DNA of 52,634 nucleotides. It comes from a virus. Position numbers and translations under genes: made by a program. The number at the start of each line of letters is the position of its first letter. Positions within the stretch are counted from its first letter, which is position 1. The notes below the pieces were generated by a model. That model did no database searches, was not told the DNA's origin, and was given only the letters and a program-made list of their open reading frames with translations. The stretch covers positions 1-52,634 of IMG/VR virus record IMGVR_UViG_3300024346_000089, one strand, 5' to 3'. Positions 15,825 to 25,500 of the stretch are shown one piece after another.

Positions 15825-17840
15825 ATGGCGTGGAACTCATCAACATCTAATAAGGGCGCGTCCGCGCCCAGTGGCAAGGCTCTAGGTCCTGGCGCACCCA
15901 TAGCAATGAATCCTGGCCTTGCTGGCAAGGCTTACCACGACATGTGGGACATTGAGCGTGCATACCGCGAGGGCATGCAGAAGGTCACTTGGGTTTCAAG
16001 GTGTATTGACGCTATTGCTGGAAACCAAGCGCGACTCCCAATCATTTTGCGAAAAGACAATTCTAGGGACGGTGAAATCCTCACGGGTCGCCGTGCGCTT
16101 CGCTCTCCACTTTTGGAAATTTTGAATACAAAGTCAAACATTGGTGAAAACTCTTTTATTTTCCGATACAGACTTTCTTCGCAATTAATGCTCAGTACGC
16201 GCGGTGCATTTATTGAAAAAGTAAGAGGACGCGACGGGCGGATTATTGGACTCAACCTGCTTCCGCCACAGCACACATCGCCAATTCCAGACCCACGCCG
16301 ATTCGTTTCTGGCTACGAAGTAACGATGCCTCAAGGCGACAAGATAATCCTCAAGCCAGAAGATGTATGTTGGGTTCGTCGCCCGCACCCGCTTGACCCA
16401 TACTTGTCACTGACGCCAATGGAATCTGCTGGTGTAGCAATTGAGATTGAGAACTTGGCAAAAGTTTACAACAGGAACTACCTCTTGAATGATGGTCGTC
16501 CTGGCGGAATCCTTGTCGTTAAAGGCGAAATTGACGATGATGATAAAGATGAATTGCGCAATAGATTCAGAGGCAACCTGACAAGAGTCGGCTCAACGAC
16601 GGTTATTTCCGCGGACGATGGTGTTGACTATGTTGATACATCAGCAAATCCACGAGATGCCGCTTATGTTCAAATGCGACAAATCCAAAAAGAAGAAATT
16701 CTTGCAGCGTTTGGTGTTCCAGAGTCAGTAATTGGAAACGCTTCTGGCAGAACCTTTAGCAACGCAGCAGAAGAACATCGCGTTTTCTGGAACGAGACAA
16801 TGCTTCCGCACCTTGACTTGCTTGGTCGCGCTTTGGACGAATTGGATGAAGTGAACTATGTTGACTTTGATACATCAAATGTCCCAATTCTGATTCTCTA
16901 CAAACAAGAACGCTCGCGTTACCATCTTGATGAATTCAATGCTGGTTTGCTGAGCGCAAATGAATATCGCTCCTCAACTGGCATGAAGACAGTAAAGAGT
17001 GACTTGGCAGATTCTCTTTTGATGAATCCAAACCTAACGCCAATCGCCAACACCGAAAAAGAGATGGAACAAGCAGCACAGGGCGCAATGCCAGGAATGC
17101 CAGGAATGCCACCAGGCGCTCCAGGGATGCCGCCAGAAATGCCAGGAATGCCACCAGGGGCACCAGGCGCTCCAGGAATTGAAGTTGCACCAGATGGAAG
17201 CATGGCAAGCCCTCTTGACCCTAATACCATGGCTGGTTCTCTCGCAGCAGCACAAGCCGCCCCAGCGGGAGCGGCTCCAGAGACAGGAATGGCTCCGCCA
17301 CCAGGCGCGGTCGCGTCGGCTGAACCGTTTGGTGGAATTGAGACAAAACAGGAAAATCTTGAACTTGAGCGCTGGAAGGAAATCCTTGGCCGCAGTTTTG
17401 AACGAGTTATTGAGCGCCAGCAGCGAGTGACAATGGAAAAAGTTAACGGCATGAAGTCAAAGAAGGCTCTTGCCGCTGGAACTCTGGATATTGAGGCAAT
17501 CTTCTCTGTTGAGACATGGGATAAGCAGATGGAAGAAGATATTCGTCCAGTAATTGCAACAATTATCCAAGACTCTCAGGAAACATCAAAGAAATCACTC
17601 AACAAGGTTGATGTCGTTTCCCAGATTGATTCACACATATCTAGATTCAAAAAAGTCAACGCTGATACTCATGAACAACTCGTATCTGCGTACATGGCGG
17701 CACTTCCAGTTCCCAACGAAGACAACAGAAGCACAGTGTTTAGGGCTTCGTGCGTAGGTATTTTCACGAACCTGTTGGCTAAAACGAAATACGAACTTTC
17801 AAGCGCAGAAGCACGACGCGCATGGGGATTTGCAAGTTAA
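15825..17840 (+). CDS. Portal protein with collagen-like linker and C-terminal extension
   Basis: A 671-residue protein. Residues ~30-400 are a typical HK97/SPP1-like portal: VSRCIDAIAGNQARLPI near 57, LNLLPPQHTSPIPDP, PHPLDPYLSLTPM, then GRPGGILVVKGEI and FGVPESVIGN. The portal forms the dodecameric vertex through which DNA passes. Residues ~421-451 are a Pro/Gly/Met repeat, followed by an Ala/Pro-rich linker. The last ~170 residues form a helical extra domain (ERWKEILGRSFERVIERQQ... RRAWGFAS) that vaguely recalls a MuF-type minor head segment. The extension is longer than in minimal portals. Confidence 0.92.
   Translation: MAWNSSTSNKGASAPSGKALGPGAPIAMNPGLAGKAYHDMWDIERAYREGMQKVTWVSRCIDAIAGNQARLPIILRKDNSRDGEILTGRRALRSPLLEILNTKSNIGENSFIFRYRLSSQLMLSTRGAFIEKVRGRDGRIIGLNLLPPQHTSPIPDPRRFVSGYEVTMPQGDKIILKPEDVCWVRRPHPLDPYLSLTPMESAGVAIEIENLAKVYNRNYLLNDGRPGGILVVKGEIDDDDKDELRNRFRGNLTRVGSTTVISADDGVDYVDTSANPRDAAYVQMRQIQKEEILAAFGVPESVIGNASGRTFSNAAEEHRVFWNETMLPHLDLLGRALDELDEVNYVDFDTSNVPILILYKQERSRYHLDEFNAGLLSANEYRSSTGMKTVKSDLADSLLMNPNLTPIANTEKEMEQAAQGAMPGMPGMPPGAPGMPPEMPGMPPGAPGAPGIEVAPDGSMASPLDPNTMAGSLAAAQAAPAGAAPETGMAPPPGAVASAEPFGGIETKQENLELERWKEILGRSFERVIERQQRVTMEKVNGMKSKKALAAGTLDIEAIFSVETWDKQMEEDIRPVIATIIQDSQETSKKSLNKVDVVSQIDSHISRFKKVNADTHEQLVSAYMAALPVPNEDNRSTVFRASCVGIFTNLLAKTKYELSSAEARRAWGFAS
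17081..17182 (+). repeat. Short tandem repeat encoding Pro-Gly-Met-rich linker in the portal
   Basis: Degenerate 9-12-bp units based on CCAGGAATG and CCACCAGGCGCT repeat about ten times, encoding PGM/PGA triplets that resemble collagen. They connect the portal core to its C-terminal extension. Tandem repeats of this kind vary in copy number by slippage. Confidence 0.7.
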
Positions 17841-17868
17841 TTTCAGTAATTAATATAGTTTACTGAAA
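17841..17868. promoter_or_regulatory. 9-bp inverted repeat after the portal gene
   Basis: TTTCAGTAA at 17841-17849 is perfectly repeated in inverse orientation at 17860-17868 across a 10-nt AT-rich loop, directly after the portal stop codon and 70 bp before the protease gene. Neither strand has a clear T-run, so it may be an operator or an RNA processing/stability hairpin rather than an intrinsic terminator. Confidence 0.4.
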
Positions 17869-17937
17869 CTATAAGAAATACTTGCTGCAATTGGTGGTAT
17901 CTGTCGTTTATTATCGTTAGTACGCAAGGACGGCATC

Positions 17938-20900
17938 ATGTACAACGAAATTCAATTCAAAGCAAACTCTGGTCAGGTAAACATTGACCAAGCAGAAGGC
18001 ATTGTTGAATGTTTCGTCGCTGGAATTGGCAATAAAGACTCCGTTGGTGACATTGTTCTTTCGGGAGCATTCACCAAGAGCCTTATGCGCCGTAAGCCGC
18101 GCGTTGTTTGGGGCCACAACTGGAATGACCCAATCGGCAAGGTTTTAGAGATTTACGAAGTCCCATCTAGCGACCCGCGTCTTCCAGCAAAAATGAAAAT
18201 GGCTGGGATTGGTGGCTTGTTCGCAAAAGTACAATTCAATCTCAACTCAGAAAAAGGACGAGAGGCTTTCGCCAATGTTGCGTTCTTCGGCGTAGAGCAA
18301 GAGTGGTCAATTGGATACAAAACGCTTGATGCAATTTTTGATAACACCCGTCAGGCGAATCTACTGCGAGAAGTAGAACTCTACGAAGTGTCTCCAGTTC
18401 TTCACGGAGCGAACCAACTAACTGGAACAATCTCCGTTAAGAGCGACGAAGAGAAGATGCACATGATGGGCGGCATGGGAATGCCTAACACGATTGTTAT
18501 TGCACGACCAGAAGACGAAGGTCCACAAGAGCCTCGCGACCCATTCGCAATGGGTATCGCACAACCACTATCTGATGACCGTCGCGCAGGACTTCAGCAA
18601 GAACTGGTTAGCCGAACTGGCGGACCGATTCATGTACTTAAGGCAACTGAATCATCTGTTGTTTTCATGAAGCCAGGTCGTGGATTATTCAGACTCAGTT
18701 ACTACTTTGACGGCGAGCAGTTCATGTTCGGCAAGCCAGAGCCAATGGGTCAGAAGCCAGTTTCCATAGTCCCAAGCGTTGGACCAAAGCCAATTCAGTC
18801 TGGACCAACATCAATTCCAGGAGTTAGCGGAAAGCCAAATATTCCATCTCCTGCAATGCAGTATGCCTCCCCACCATCAATGGGGGATGCAAGTTTAGTG
18901 TTCGGAGCAGTGCGACCAAAGGGCACCGAGAAATCACTTGAAGAAGAAATTGACATGTTGCTTGAAAAGATTGACAGCGACGAAAACATGTCAATTAAGT
19001 CGGATGCAATTGAAAAACTTAATTCAGTAGTGAGGACCCTTCAGGAAATCATTGGTGTTGAAACAACTGAAAAGTCTGAACTTCTAATTGAATGTGCCCC
19101 AGAGCACGCTTTTGAAGCAAAGCAACTCCTTGACCCAGTTTTTGAATACCACCAAGTTGAAACGCTTGTCACGGAAAACGGAATCTTAATCACATCGGAC
19201 ATTGACCTTGACGCATACCAGGCAATTGAGACTGCAACTAAGTCTTTGTTTGGGCGTATCGGGCGCAGAATAGGGCCTGGTGGTCCAAAAAAAGGTAGGC
19301 GCGCAACGCGCGCTCTCACCCAGATAGACGGAGTCCTAGACCCGAAAAAGCGTCGCGATGTTGATGGCGACGGCATGATTTTTGATGGAACTTGGCGTGA
19401 AATGCCAGCCCCAGCAAAGCCAGCAATGGCATCTGGACTTCAATCTAGAAGGGCAAACACTGTTCCAACTGCTGAGCCGAAGTTGAATGTTCGCCTCACT
19501 CGCACGCAGGCATCAAAAATGCTTGATGGAATTAAAAAACTTTCTGGGAGCGAATCAGAAGGACCATTGAAGAACCTTCTTGATGAGATTGAGCGTCGCA
19601 AATACATTGGCGACCCAAACATTTCGCCAAGCATGCTTGATTCAGCACTTGAAGAAATAAGCAAGCGAAAGTCAAACGGCGAGGCTGTTGATAAATTCCT
19701 TGAAGACGCATTGAACGAAATGAAAACCACTGGTGCGTTTGGACAGAACAATGCTCGCAGTCGCGCAGGCAGGCCGACTGGTGCTGCCGCTCCGAAGAAA
19801 GAGGGACAGCAGAATTTCGCTGGGTACTCGTTTGAGAAAGTAAAGCCAGAAGGCTGGGATTTAATGTCCCTTGAAGATAAAGAAAATTGGCTTGCCACAT
19901 CCTCGTCTACTGCCAATTTGGCCACACGAGACAGAGACAGACTTCTTGCACAGGTGTACGAAGAAATGGACAGGCGTGACCGAAGGACTCAGGCTCGTCA
20001 GCGTGCGGCTGGACGCGCAGCATCTGCTCCAGCAGCAGCAGCAGCAGCACCAAAGCCAGAAGCGAAGCCAAAAGCAAAGCCAGAGCCAAAGGCGTCACCG
20101 CAAAGTGATGACGACCTCACCATAGACCAGGCTCTATTGCGCAAAAATTACGCTTCTCTGACCGATGACGAAAAAGAAGAAGTTGATGCCTACGAGGCTG
20201 GAGTAATTGGCAAATTGACCGAACGCCTTCGCGCCACTAACGCCAAACTTAACGAGACTGGAAAGAACGATGTCGCCGAACTGGTGGACGGAACCCTCTC
20301 CGAGATTGACAATGCCCTTGGTGATGGAGCAACTGAAGAAGCCATAAATGACGCGCAAGACGCCATTGCAAAACTCCTCAAAGAACTGAACACCTCATAC
20401 GGTCCAAAGCCAAAGAAGCCAAAGGCGGAGGAAGAGGGTCAAGAAGTAAAGCCAGACAAGATTTCTAGCGCTGCTGGAAGGTTTAGGAGTTATTTCACGA
20501 CCGTCAACGAGGCCCTGGACAAGATGCTGGCACGCCGTGCATCGTCAGCCGATAGAGGCGACGAAGGAGAACTAGACCTCTCCGAGCGGGCGGTATCTGC
20601 TCGCGTTCGTGGTTTTGATGAAACAGACATACCAAACAGGTTTGAAAACTCGCTCAAGTTTGCTCGCTCATATCAGGATGCTCGTTCACGCCGTAAGACT
20701 TCTGGTGCTGGTATGGTCAGGTCCAATACGACCCCAGGGGGACTGCGTTCCGACAGGGGCAAAGTTGAACCGCGCACTGAAATTATCGCCGAAGCCACAT
20801 GGTGGAAGAAAATTGAAGACTCGCTTCCAAAGGAAATACGAGAAGCAAAAGACAAGGCAACATCTGACGCTCTCACCAGATTGTCCACATTGCTTAAGCG

Positions 20901-21135
20901 TCAAGAGTCTGGAAAAACTGGCTCCCGCAGAACCAATGTTGGAACCTTGAATGTCACTCAAAGCGAAGCGGACTCAATCCTTGATGCTGTAATGACTGTT
21001 CTTGACCGACAGATTGAAAAAGGCGGTTCGCGAGGAGAGATTTTTGCTGAACTTCTGGAGAAGATTGCACAGTCGTCAATGTCTACATTTATAGAAAAAG
21101 CAACTCCATCAGCAGAAAAACCGAAAAGAAACTAG
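17938..21135 (+). CDS. HK97-family prohead protease fused to a very long C-terminal extension
   Basis: A 1065-residue protein. Residues 1-~165 are a complete prohead protease: H60 in WGHNWNDPIG, S124 in EWSIGY, and E150 followed by VSPVLHGAN. Such proteases normally total ~170-250 residues and cut the capsid delta domain or scaffold. Here ~850 residues follow. They include a small domain (IHVLKATESSVVF, GRGLFRLSYYFDGEQF, ~225-255); a basic GRIGRRIG segment with a DVDGDGMIFDGT motif (residues 474-485) shared with three other large proteins; Ala/Pro/Lys linkers; and helical charged regions. GLQS (500-503) and GLRS (935-938) recur in neighbours. The extension may act as internal scaffold or cargo. 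It follows the portal, with AAGGA before the ATG. Confidence 0.85.
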   Translation: MYNEIQFKANSGQVNIDQAEGIVECFVAGIGNKDSVGDIVLSGAFTKSLMRRKPRVVWGHNWNDPIGKVLEIYEVPSSDPRLPAKMKMAGIGGLFAKVQFNLNSEKGREAFANVAFFGVEQEWSIGYKTLDAIFDNTRQANLLREVELYEVSPVLHGANQLTGTISVKSDEEKMHMMGGMGMPNTIVIARPEDEGPQEPRDPFAMGIAQPLSDDRRAGLQQELVSRTGGPIHVLKATESSVVFMKPGRGLFRLSYYFDGEQFMFGKPEPMGQKPVSIVPSVGPKPIQSGPTSIPGVSGKPNIPSPAMQYASPPSMGDASLVFGAVRPKGTEKSLEEEIDMLLEKIDSDENMSIKSDAIEKLNSVVRTLQEIIGVETTEKSELLIECAPEHAFEAKQLLDPVFEYHQVETLVTENGILITSDIDLDAYQAIETATKSLFGRIGRRIGPGGPKKGRRATRALTQIDGVLDPKKRRDVDGDGMIFDGTWREMPAPAKPAMASGLQSRRANTVPTAEPKLNVRLTRTQASKMLDGIKKLSGSESEGPLKNLLDEIERRKYIGDPNISPSMLDSALEEISKRKSNGEAVDKFLEDALNEMKTTGAFGQNNARSRAGRPTGAAAPKKEGQQNFAGYSFEKVKPEGWDLMSLEDKENWLATSSSTANLATRDRDRLLAQVYEEMDRRDRRTQARQRAAGRAASAPAAAAAAPKPEAKPKAKPEPKASPQSDDDLTIDQALLRKNYASLTDDEKEEVDAYEAGVIGKLTERLRATNAKLNETGKNDVAELVDGTLSEIDNALGDGATEEAINDAQDAIAKLLKELNTSYGPKPKKPKAEEEGQEVKPDKISSAAGRFRSYFTTVNEALDKMLARRASSADRGDEGELDLSERAVSARVRGFDETDIPNRFENSLKFARSYQDARSRRKTSGAGMVRSNTTPGGLRSDRGKVEPRTEIIAEATWWKKIEDSLPKEIREAKDKATSDALTRLSTLLKRQESGKTGSRRTNVGTLNVTQSEADSILDAVMTVLDRQIEKGGSRGEIFAELLEKIAQSSMSTFIEKATPSAEKPKRN

Positions 21136-21136
21136 T

Positions 21137-21166
21137 TTGACAAGAAATCGCGATTAAAGCGATAGT
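21137..21166 (+). promoter_or_regulatory. Candidate sigma-70-type promoter before the acidic PepSY protein
   Basis: A perfect TTGACA (21137-21142) is followed after 18 bp by GATAGT (21161-21166). A second, perfect TATAAT at 21191-21196 lacks a good -35. These lie in the 157-bp gap between the protease and the 422-residue gene and could drive the cargo genes separately from the portal operon. Confidence 0.4.
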
Positions 21167-21232
21167 TCCGCCATATAACACGCGGTGAAGTATAATTTGT
21201 CAAATAGAAATTTTCATATAACGAGGTTAGTT

Positions 21233-21274
21233 GTGTTGTCGCGTCAGCGACTTCATTTCTTTCTGCGGCAACAC
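21233..21274 (+). promoter_or_regulatory. 5' leader hairpin upstream of the 422-residue gene
   Basis: GTGTTGTCGC (21233-21242) pairs with GCGGCAACAC (21265-21274) over 10 bp with one G-U, closing a 22-nt loop that itself can form GTCGC/GCGAC. It ends 4 nt before the Shine-Dalgarno AAGGAG (21279-21284). It could modulate translation or stabilise the message. Confidence 0.45.
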
Positions 21275-21292
21275 TTCTAAGGAGTTAGTAAA

Positions 21293-22561
21293 ATGGGCGA
21301 GTACGGCGATAAAGCAGTAGTAAAGATTGATGCTGACGGTTCGGTGCTCAAGTGCGCTAAATCTCTTGGTGGCGATGAGTGTGGATTCACTCCTGGCGCA
21401 AAAGTTTGCGGTAAGTGCGGAGCAATGCCTGTTCAGATGAAGGCAATGATGGAAGAAGACGAAGAAGAAATGCCAGAAGAGGAAATGACTGAGGACATTT
21501 CTTCAGACGAAGAAATGCCTGCTCCAGCGCCAAAGAAGAAGCCTATTATGGCAATGGCCGAAGAAGAGGAAGAAGAAGACGAAGAAGACGAAGAAGAGAT
21601 GCCAGCGTCAAACGACATGGAAGAAATGCGCACTCGTCGTCTCGCTTCAATGGGAATGAAGTCCGCAGATGTTGGTCGCACTGGATACCTCTGCGCCGTT
21701 GACCGCAAGGTTTACCCAGGCGGAACTGGCGTGTGCGACGACTGCCCAGGTGGCTGTGTTTCCGAAAAGGGAATGCCAGGACTGCTTCATGTTGAAGGTC
21801 TTGCAGAAGACATGTTTGAAGGAAAAGTTCTTGACTCTGGCTACTCGGCAGAAGCAGACATGTTCGTCGTTGATGTTCAGGCAAAAGACGGTCGTGCAGT
21901 AGAAGTTTTCGTTGATGGAACAAACGGCGAAGTTCTTGGTTGGCACAAACTTGACCAAGACGCATTTGAGCAAAAGTCACTTCTTGATGAAATGATGCTC
22001 ATTGACTTCAACGAAGCAGCAGAAATTGCGGTCAAGTCAATTGAAGGAAGCGTAGTTGCTGTAGAGCCAGATGTGTTTGAAGGCTACGACGCATACGCTG
22101 TTGAAATTGACGGCATTGATGGCAAGTCTTACGATGTGTTCGTTGCTCTTGACGGTGAAGTGCTTGGATACGACAAGTACGAGCCAGAAGAAGCAGAAGA
22201 CATTGAGGCAGAAGCAGCAGAGATTGCTCTCAAGCGTGCATTCACAGAAGACCAGCGCACTGCAATGGCAAAAGAAGGAAATGCACTGCCAGACGGTTCA
22301 TACCCAATCGCAAGCAAGAGTGATTTGCAAAATGCCATTTCCGCATACGGTCGCGCAAAGGACAAGGAAGCCGCAAAGCGTCACATCATGAAGCGCGCAA
22401 AAGAACTCGGTGCTGAAAGCATGATTCCAGCAAACTGGGTTGCTGGTGGCGCAGAAATGAGCAAAAAGGATGACGACAGCATTGAAGTCGCTGACAACAG
22501 TTTCATGGCATCACTGCTTGAGTTTGAATTGCTCAATGCTGAAGAAGATAACAACCTCTAA
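21293..22561 (+). CDS. Acidic protein with Cys-rich N-terminus, PepSY-like domain and DUF6582-like C-terminus
   Basis: A 422-residue protein. The N-terminus has Cys pairs resembling a zinc ribbon (C25, C31, C40 and C43 in GDECGFTPGAKVCGKCG). Residues ~55-105 are a nearly pure Glu/Asp tract with Met and Pro. A second Cys cluster lies near 140-160 (VCDDCPGGC). Residues ~165-305 contain two PepSY-like alpha/beta units (VEIDGIDGKSYDVFVALDGEVLGYDKYE). Residues ~335-390 match a phage-associated module (SYPIASKSDLQNAISAYGRAK ... KRAKELG ... PANW). Located between protease and cargo genes; acidity and abundance-type features suggest a scaffold, inhibitor or internal head protein, but this is inference. 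Confidence 0.65.
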   Translation: MGEYGDKAVVKIDADGSVLKCAKSLGGDECGFTPGAKVCGKCGAMPVQMKAMMEEDEEEMPEEEMTEDISSDEEMPAPAPKKKPIMAMAEEEEEEDEEDEEEMPASNDMEEMRTRRLASMGMKSADVGRTGYLCAVDRKVYPGGTGVCDDCPGGCVSEKGMPGLLHVEGLAEDMFEGKVLDSGYSAEADMFVVDVQAKDGRAVEVFVDGTNGEVLGWHKLDQDAFEQKSLLDEMMLIDFNEAAEIAVKSIEGSVVAVEPDVFEGYDAYAVEIDGIDGKSYDVFVALDGEVLGYDKYEPEEAEDIEAEAAEIALKRAFTEDQRTAMAKEGNALPDGSYPIASKSDLQNAISAYGRAKDKEAAKRHIMKRAKELGAESMIPANWVAGGAEMSKKDDDSIEVADNSFMASLLEFELLNAEEDNNL

Positions 22562-22599
22562 AAAGAATCAAAAACAGATTCTAGGAATTGGAGCCCGTC

Positions 22600-25500
22600 A
22601 TGACGGGTAAATCACTTCGTCTTACACGCATGCTTGTAAGCAAGAAGTTTGCACCGCCAAAATCAGCAGACGAACGCGCTCTTGAATTCCTTGCATCCAA
22701 AAAAGAGATTGTTTCAAAATCTTTTGACGCCGAACTTTCAGTTAAAGCGCTAGGTAAAAATACTGGCAAGAAGCCGCCATCAGCCGATAACAAAGAAAAA
22801 CGCAAGAAGGGCAAAGGGCCAAATAAAAGATTTGGTCTTGCGGTTTTTGACCCTAATGCAAAAAAGAAAACAGGGCAGATTTTCATTCCTTGGATTGCAC
22901 AGTGGGGACGGACTGGAAGTGACGAGTACCCAAACTTTGGTTGGATAGACCCCATTAAGGAACTAAAGCCAAACCAAACAAATGCCCGAATATTTCAGGC
23001 CAGTGAGAAAAAGAAAAACGGAGTCAGCGTCACATACTCAGATGTTGTGCGCAATCCACGGACTGGCGAGTTTGACACAAAGTCTCTCGGACGAACGATT
23101 GGTCAGTTGGTCCCTGGCGGAGAGATTGCAACAAGAGCGGCTTCTGCCCTTGGTCTTTGGCAGGACTCTGCTGGAAAGTTGCGTTGCCCTCCTGGCGTTC
23201 CTGCCGCCAACCAATTCACTGACTCATCTGGCTCAAACTGCTTTGACATCACAGAAGGAATGGCGAGCCGACTTCTAAGGTCAGCAATAAATAGCAACCT
23301 TTCCTTAATGGATGACATGTCGTTGCTTAACGAAGCAATTTCCTTTGAACGAGTAGTTCCTATAGATGGAAGAACAACAAGATATCCAGAAAAACGATAC
23401 GACAGTTTGTACGACATCGTCCGTGGTCTTGCGAGTTCAAAACCACGCGCAGAATACAGCGATGGAAAACGCACCGTTTGGCTGCCGACTGACGATACGG
23501 ACCTAATTGACGAAGCGGGGGTAGAGGGCTTCAAGCCAACTGGTCGCGTTGATGCACCTGCATCCACTAGACCAATCATAAAAGTTGATGCAGTCCCAGA
23601 GGAGCCAAAGTCGGCAGACGACCTAATTGGTCCTGACTCATTGCCAATTTCACGAATTGATGCCAAGTCTTTTGCCGAGGAAGTTCGCGCTCGCGTCATT
23701 GATGCACACCCAGACATTACGCCAGAAGAACTTGACAGAATAGTCATGCTTGCCGAACAGAAAGCAAGAATGACAGATGCTTTAAACGGGCGAATTGATG
23801 TTGCTCTTCAATTAATGAAAGACCTTGGTATAGATGTTGACCCAAGTAGCCCGCAAAGCGTCAGCGCTGGATTCATGCGGGCAATGGATGAACTTAGCAA
23901 GTCTGGGTGGGATATCAACTTTGAAAACACTCTCTGGACGGATGTTGACAGAACGCTTTCACGAGAAGAACAAGTTGCACAACATCACGCAAATGTGTTG
24001 AACATGATTGTTCAAAACATGGTCAAAGACCCAGAAGGAACACTTGAGGCGCGAGATGCTTCGGTAGTTAAAAGACTGTGGGCTGGCCTAAGTAAAAAGA
24101 AAAAAGAAGAAGCAGTTCGCAATGCAACAATGGCGTACCTCAATGGAGATGCTCCAGAAACACTAAAAACAGACCTGGAAAAAGCACTTCATCGCAACAT
24201 GGCTCACAGAATGAACAACTACCTTGCTGCTGAGCATGGATTTATGTTGGGCATGCTCGCAGAACACAAGATGAATCCAGGGAAAGCGGAATTGCTTAAG
24301 CGTGTAGGCGTGATGGACCCAATGGACCCACGCAACGAGGGTCTTGAGGCAATGGTTATCCCAGACGCTGATGGACAAATATCCATGCTGTGGAACCCAC
24401 TTGGAATGATTCTTGCCGACAATCCACCAGCGCCAAGGAATCCAAAAGCATGGCGTCTATACGGAACCAGTGGCAGCGGTCTTGAAGTATCAAAAATTGC
24501 AGAAGTAAAGAAGGCTGTTGATTCAGCAACAAAGATGGCAATGCTCAACGACATGTTGGGTGGTGATGTTTTTGATGCGATAAAAACTCACGGCTATATG
24601 GGCGATATCGCCAAGAAGCACGGAGGCTCAATCGGTCATGCAATGTTTGTCTTCCAGCATGAATTGACGCATGCCCAGCAATACGCGATGGTCATGTACA
24701 TGATTTCTCATGACAAAAAAGGTCGTCGCATAACCACTCTCTCTAATGTTGAACTTGCAAAACTTGCAGATGACATAATCACGGGGAATTTCCCTGGCTT
24801 GACGATGGAAATGCTTTTCGCTGATGAAAAAGCAATGGCAGCCGTTCATGGAAAAGTTGGCGTGGTCATGGACTCAATGGTCAGAGAGGGGATGTCTGGT
24901 ATCTACCCAAGGATGCACCTTGAGACAATGCACATCCTCAACAAGATAATGGGTCTTAAAGATGATGACCGACCAGGTTTTATCTCTGACCTTGAAGACA
25001 GATTTGCAACCCTTCGCGAGCGGGCTGGATTTGATAAAGACCTAACGCCAGATGAACAGATGGAACTTAAAATCCTTAATCACGCAATCGGCACAATACG
25101 CGGAATTGATGAATTTGATGACGAGCAATTACAAAATTCAGTTAGGACCCAGCGTGCTCTGATGTTTGCAGAGTCGGCAGCAGAGTTGAACGCCGCACGC
25201 GCAATGGGGATAATTGACCCGACTGATGAAAAAGTAACTGCCGCACTTGCTCACCTTGATGCCCCAATGGACAAGGTTGCAAAAGAAGTTGTAGCCGTAA
25301 AAGAATCAAAGAAGCGCAAATGGCTTGAGCGTTTGGTTGGCGCTGTTGAAATGTATGACGAGTTAAAAAACTCAGAGTGGTCACTTGAGCAAGCGTCTTC
25401 TGGGGACGAGCCACTAACAATAAATCTTGTTCGTAGGAAGCGCTGGCGCGAAGGCTCCGAGATGGTCGTATCTGAATCAGTAGCAGAATTGTTTACAGTG

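Noticed and set aside
17081-17182. Repeated short units in the portal considered as a CRISPR or regulatory array
   Set aside because: Units are 9-12 bp, contiguous and in frame, encoding a Pro-Gly-Met linker; there are no spacers.
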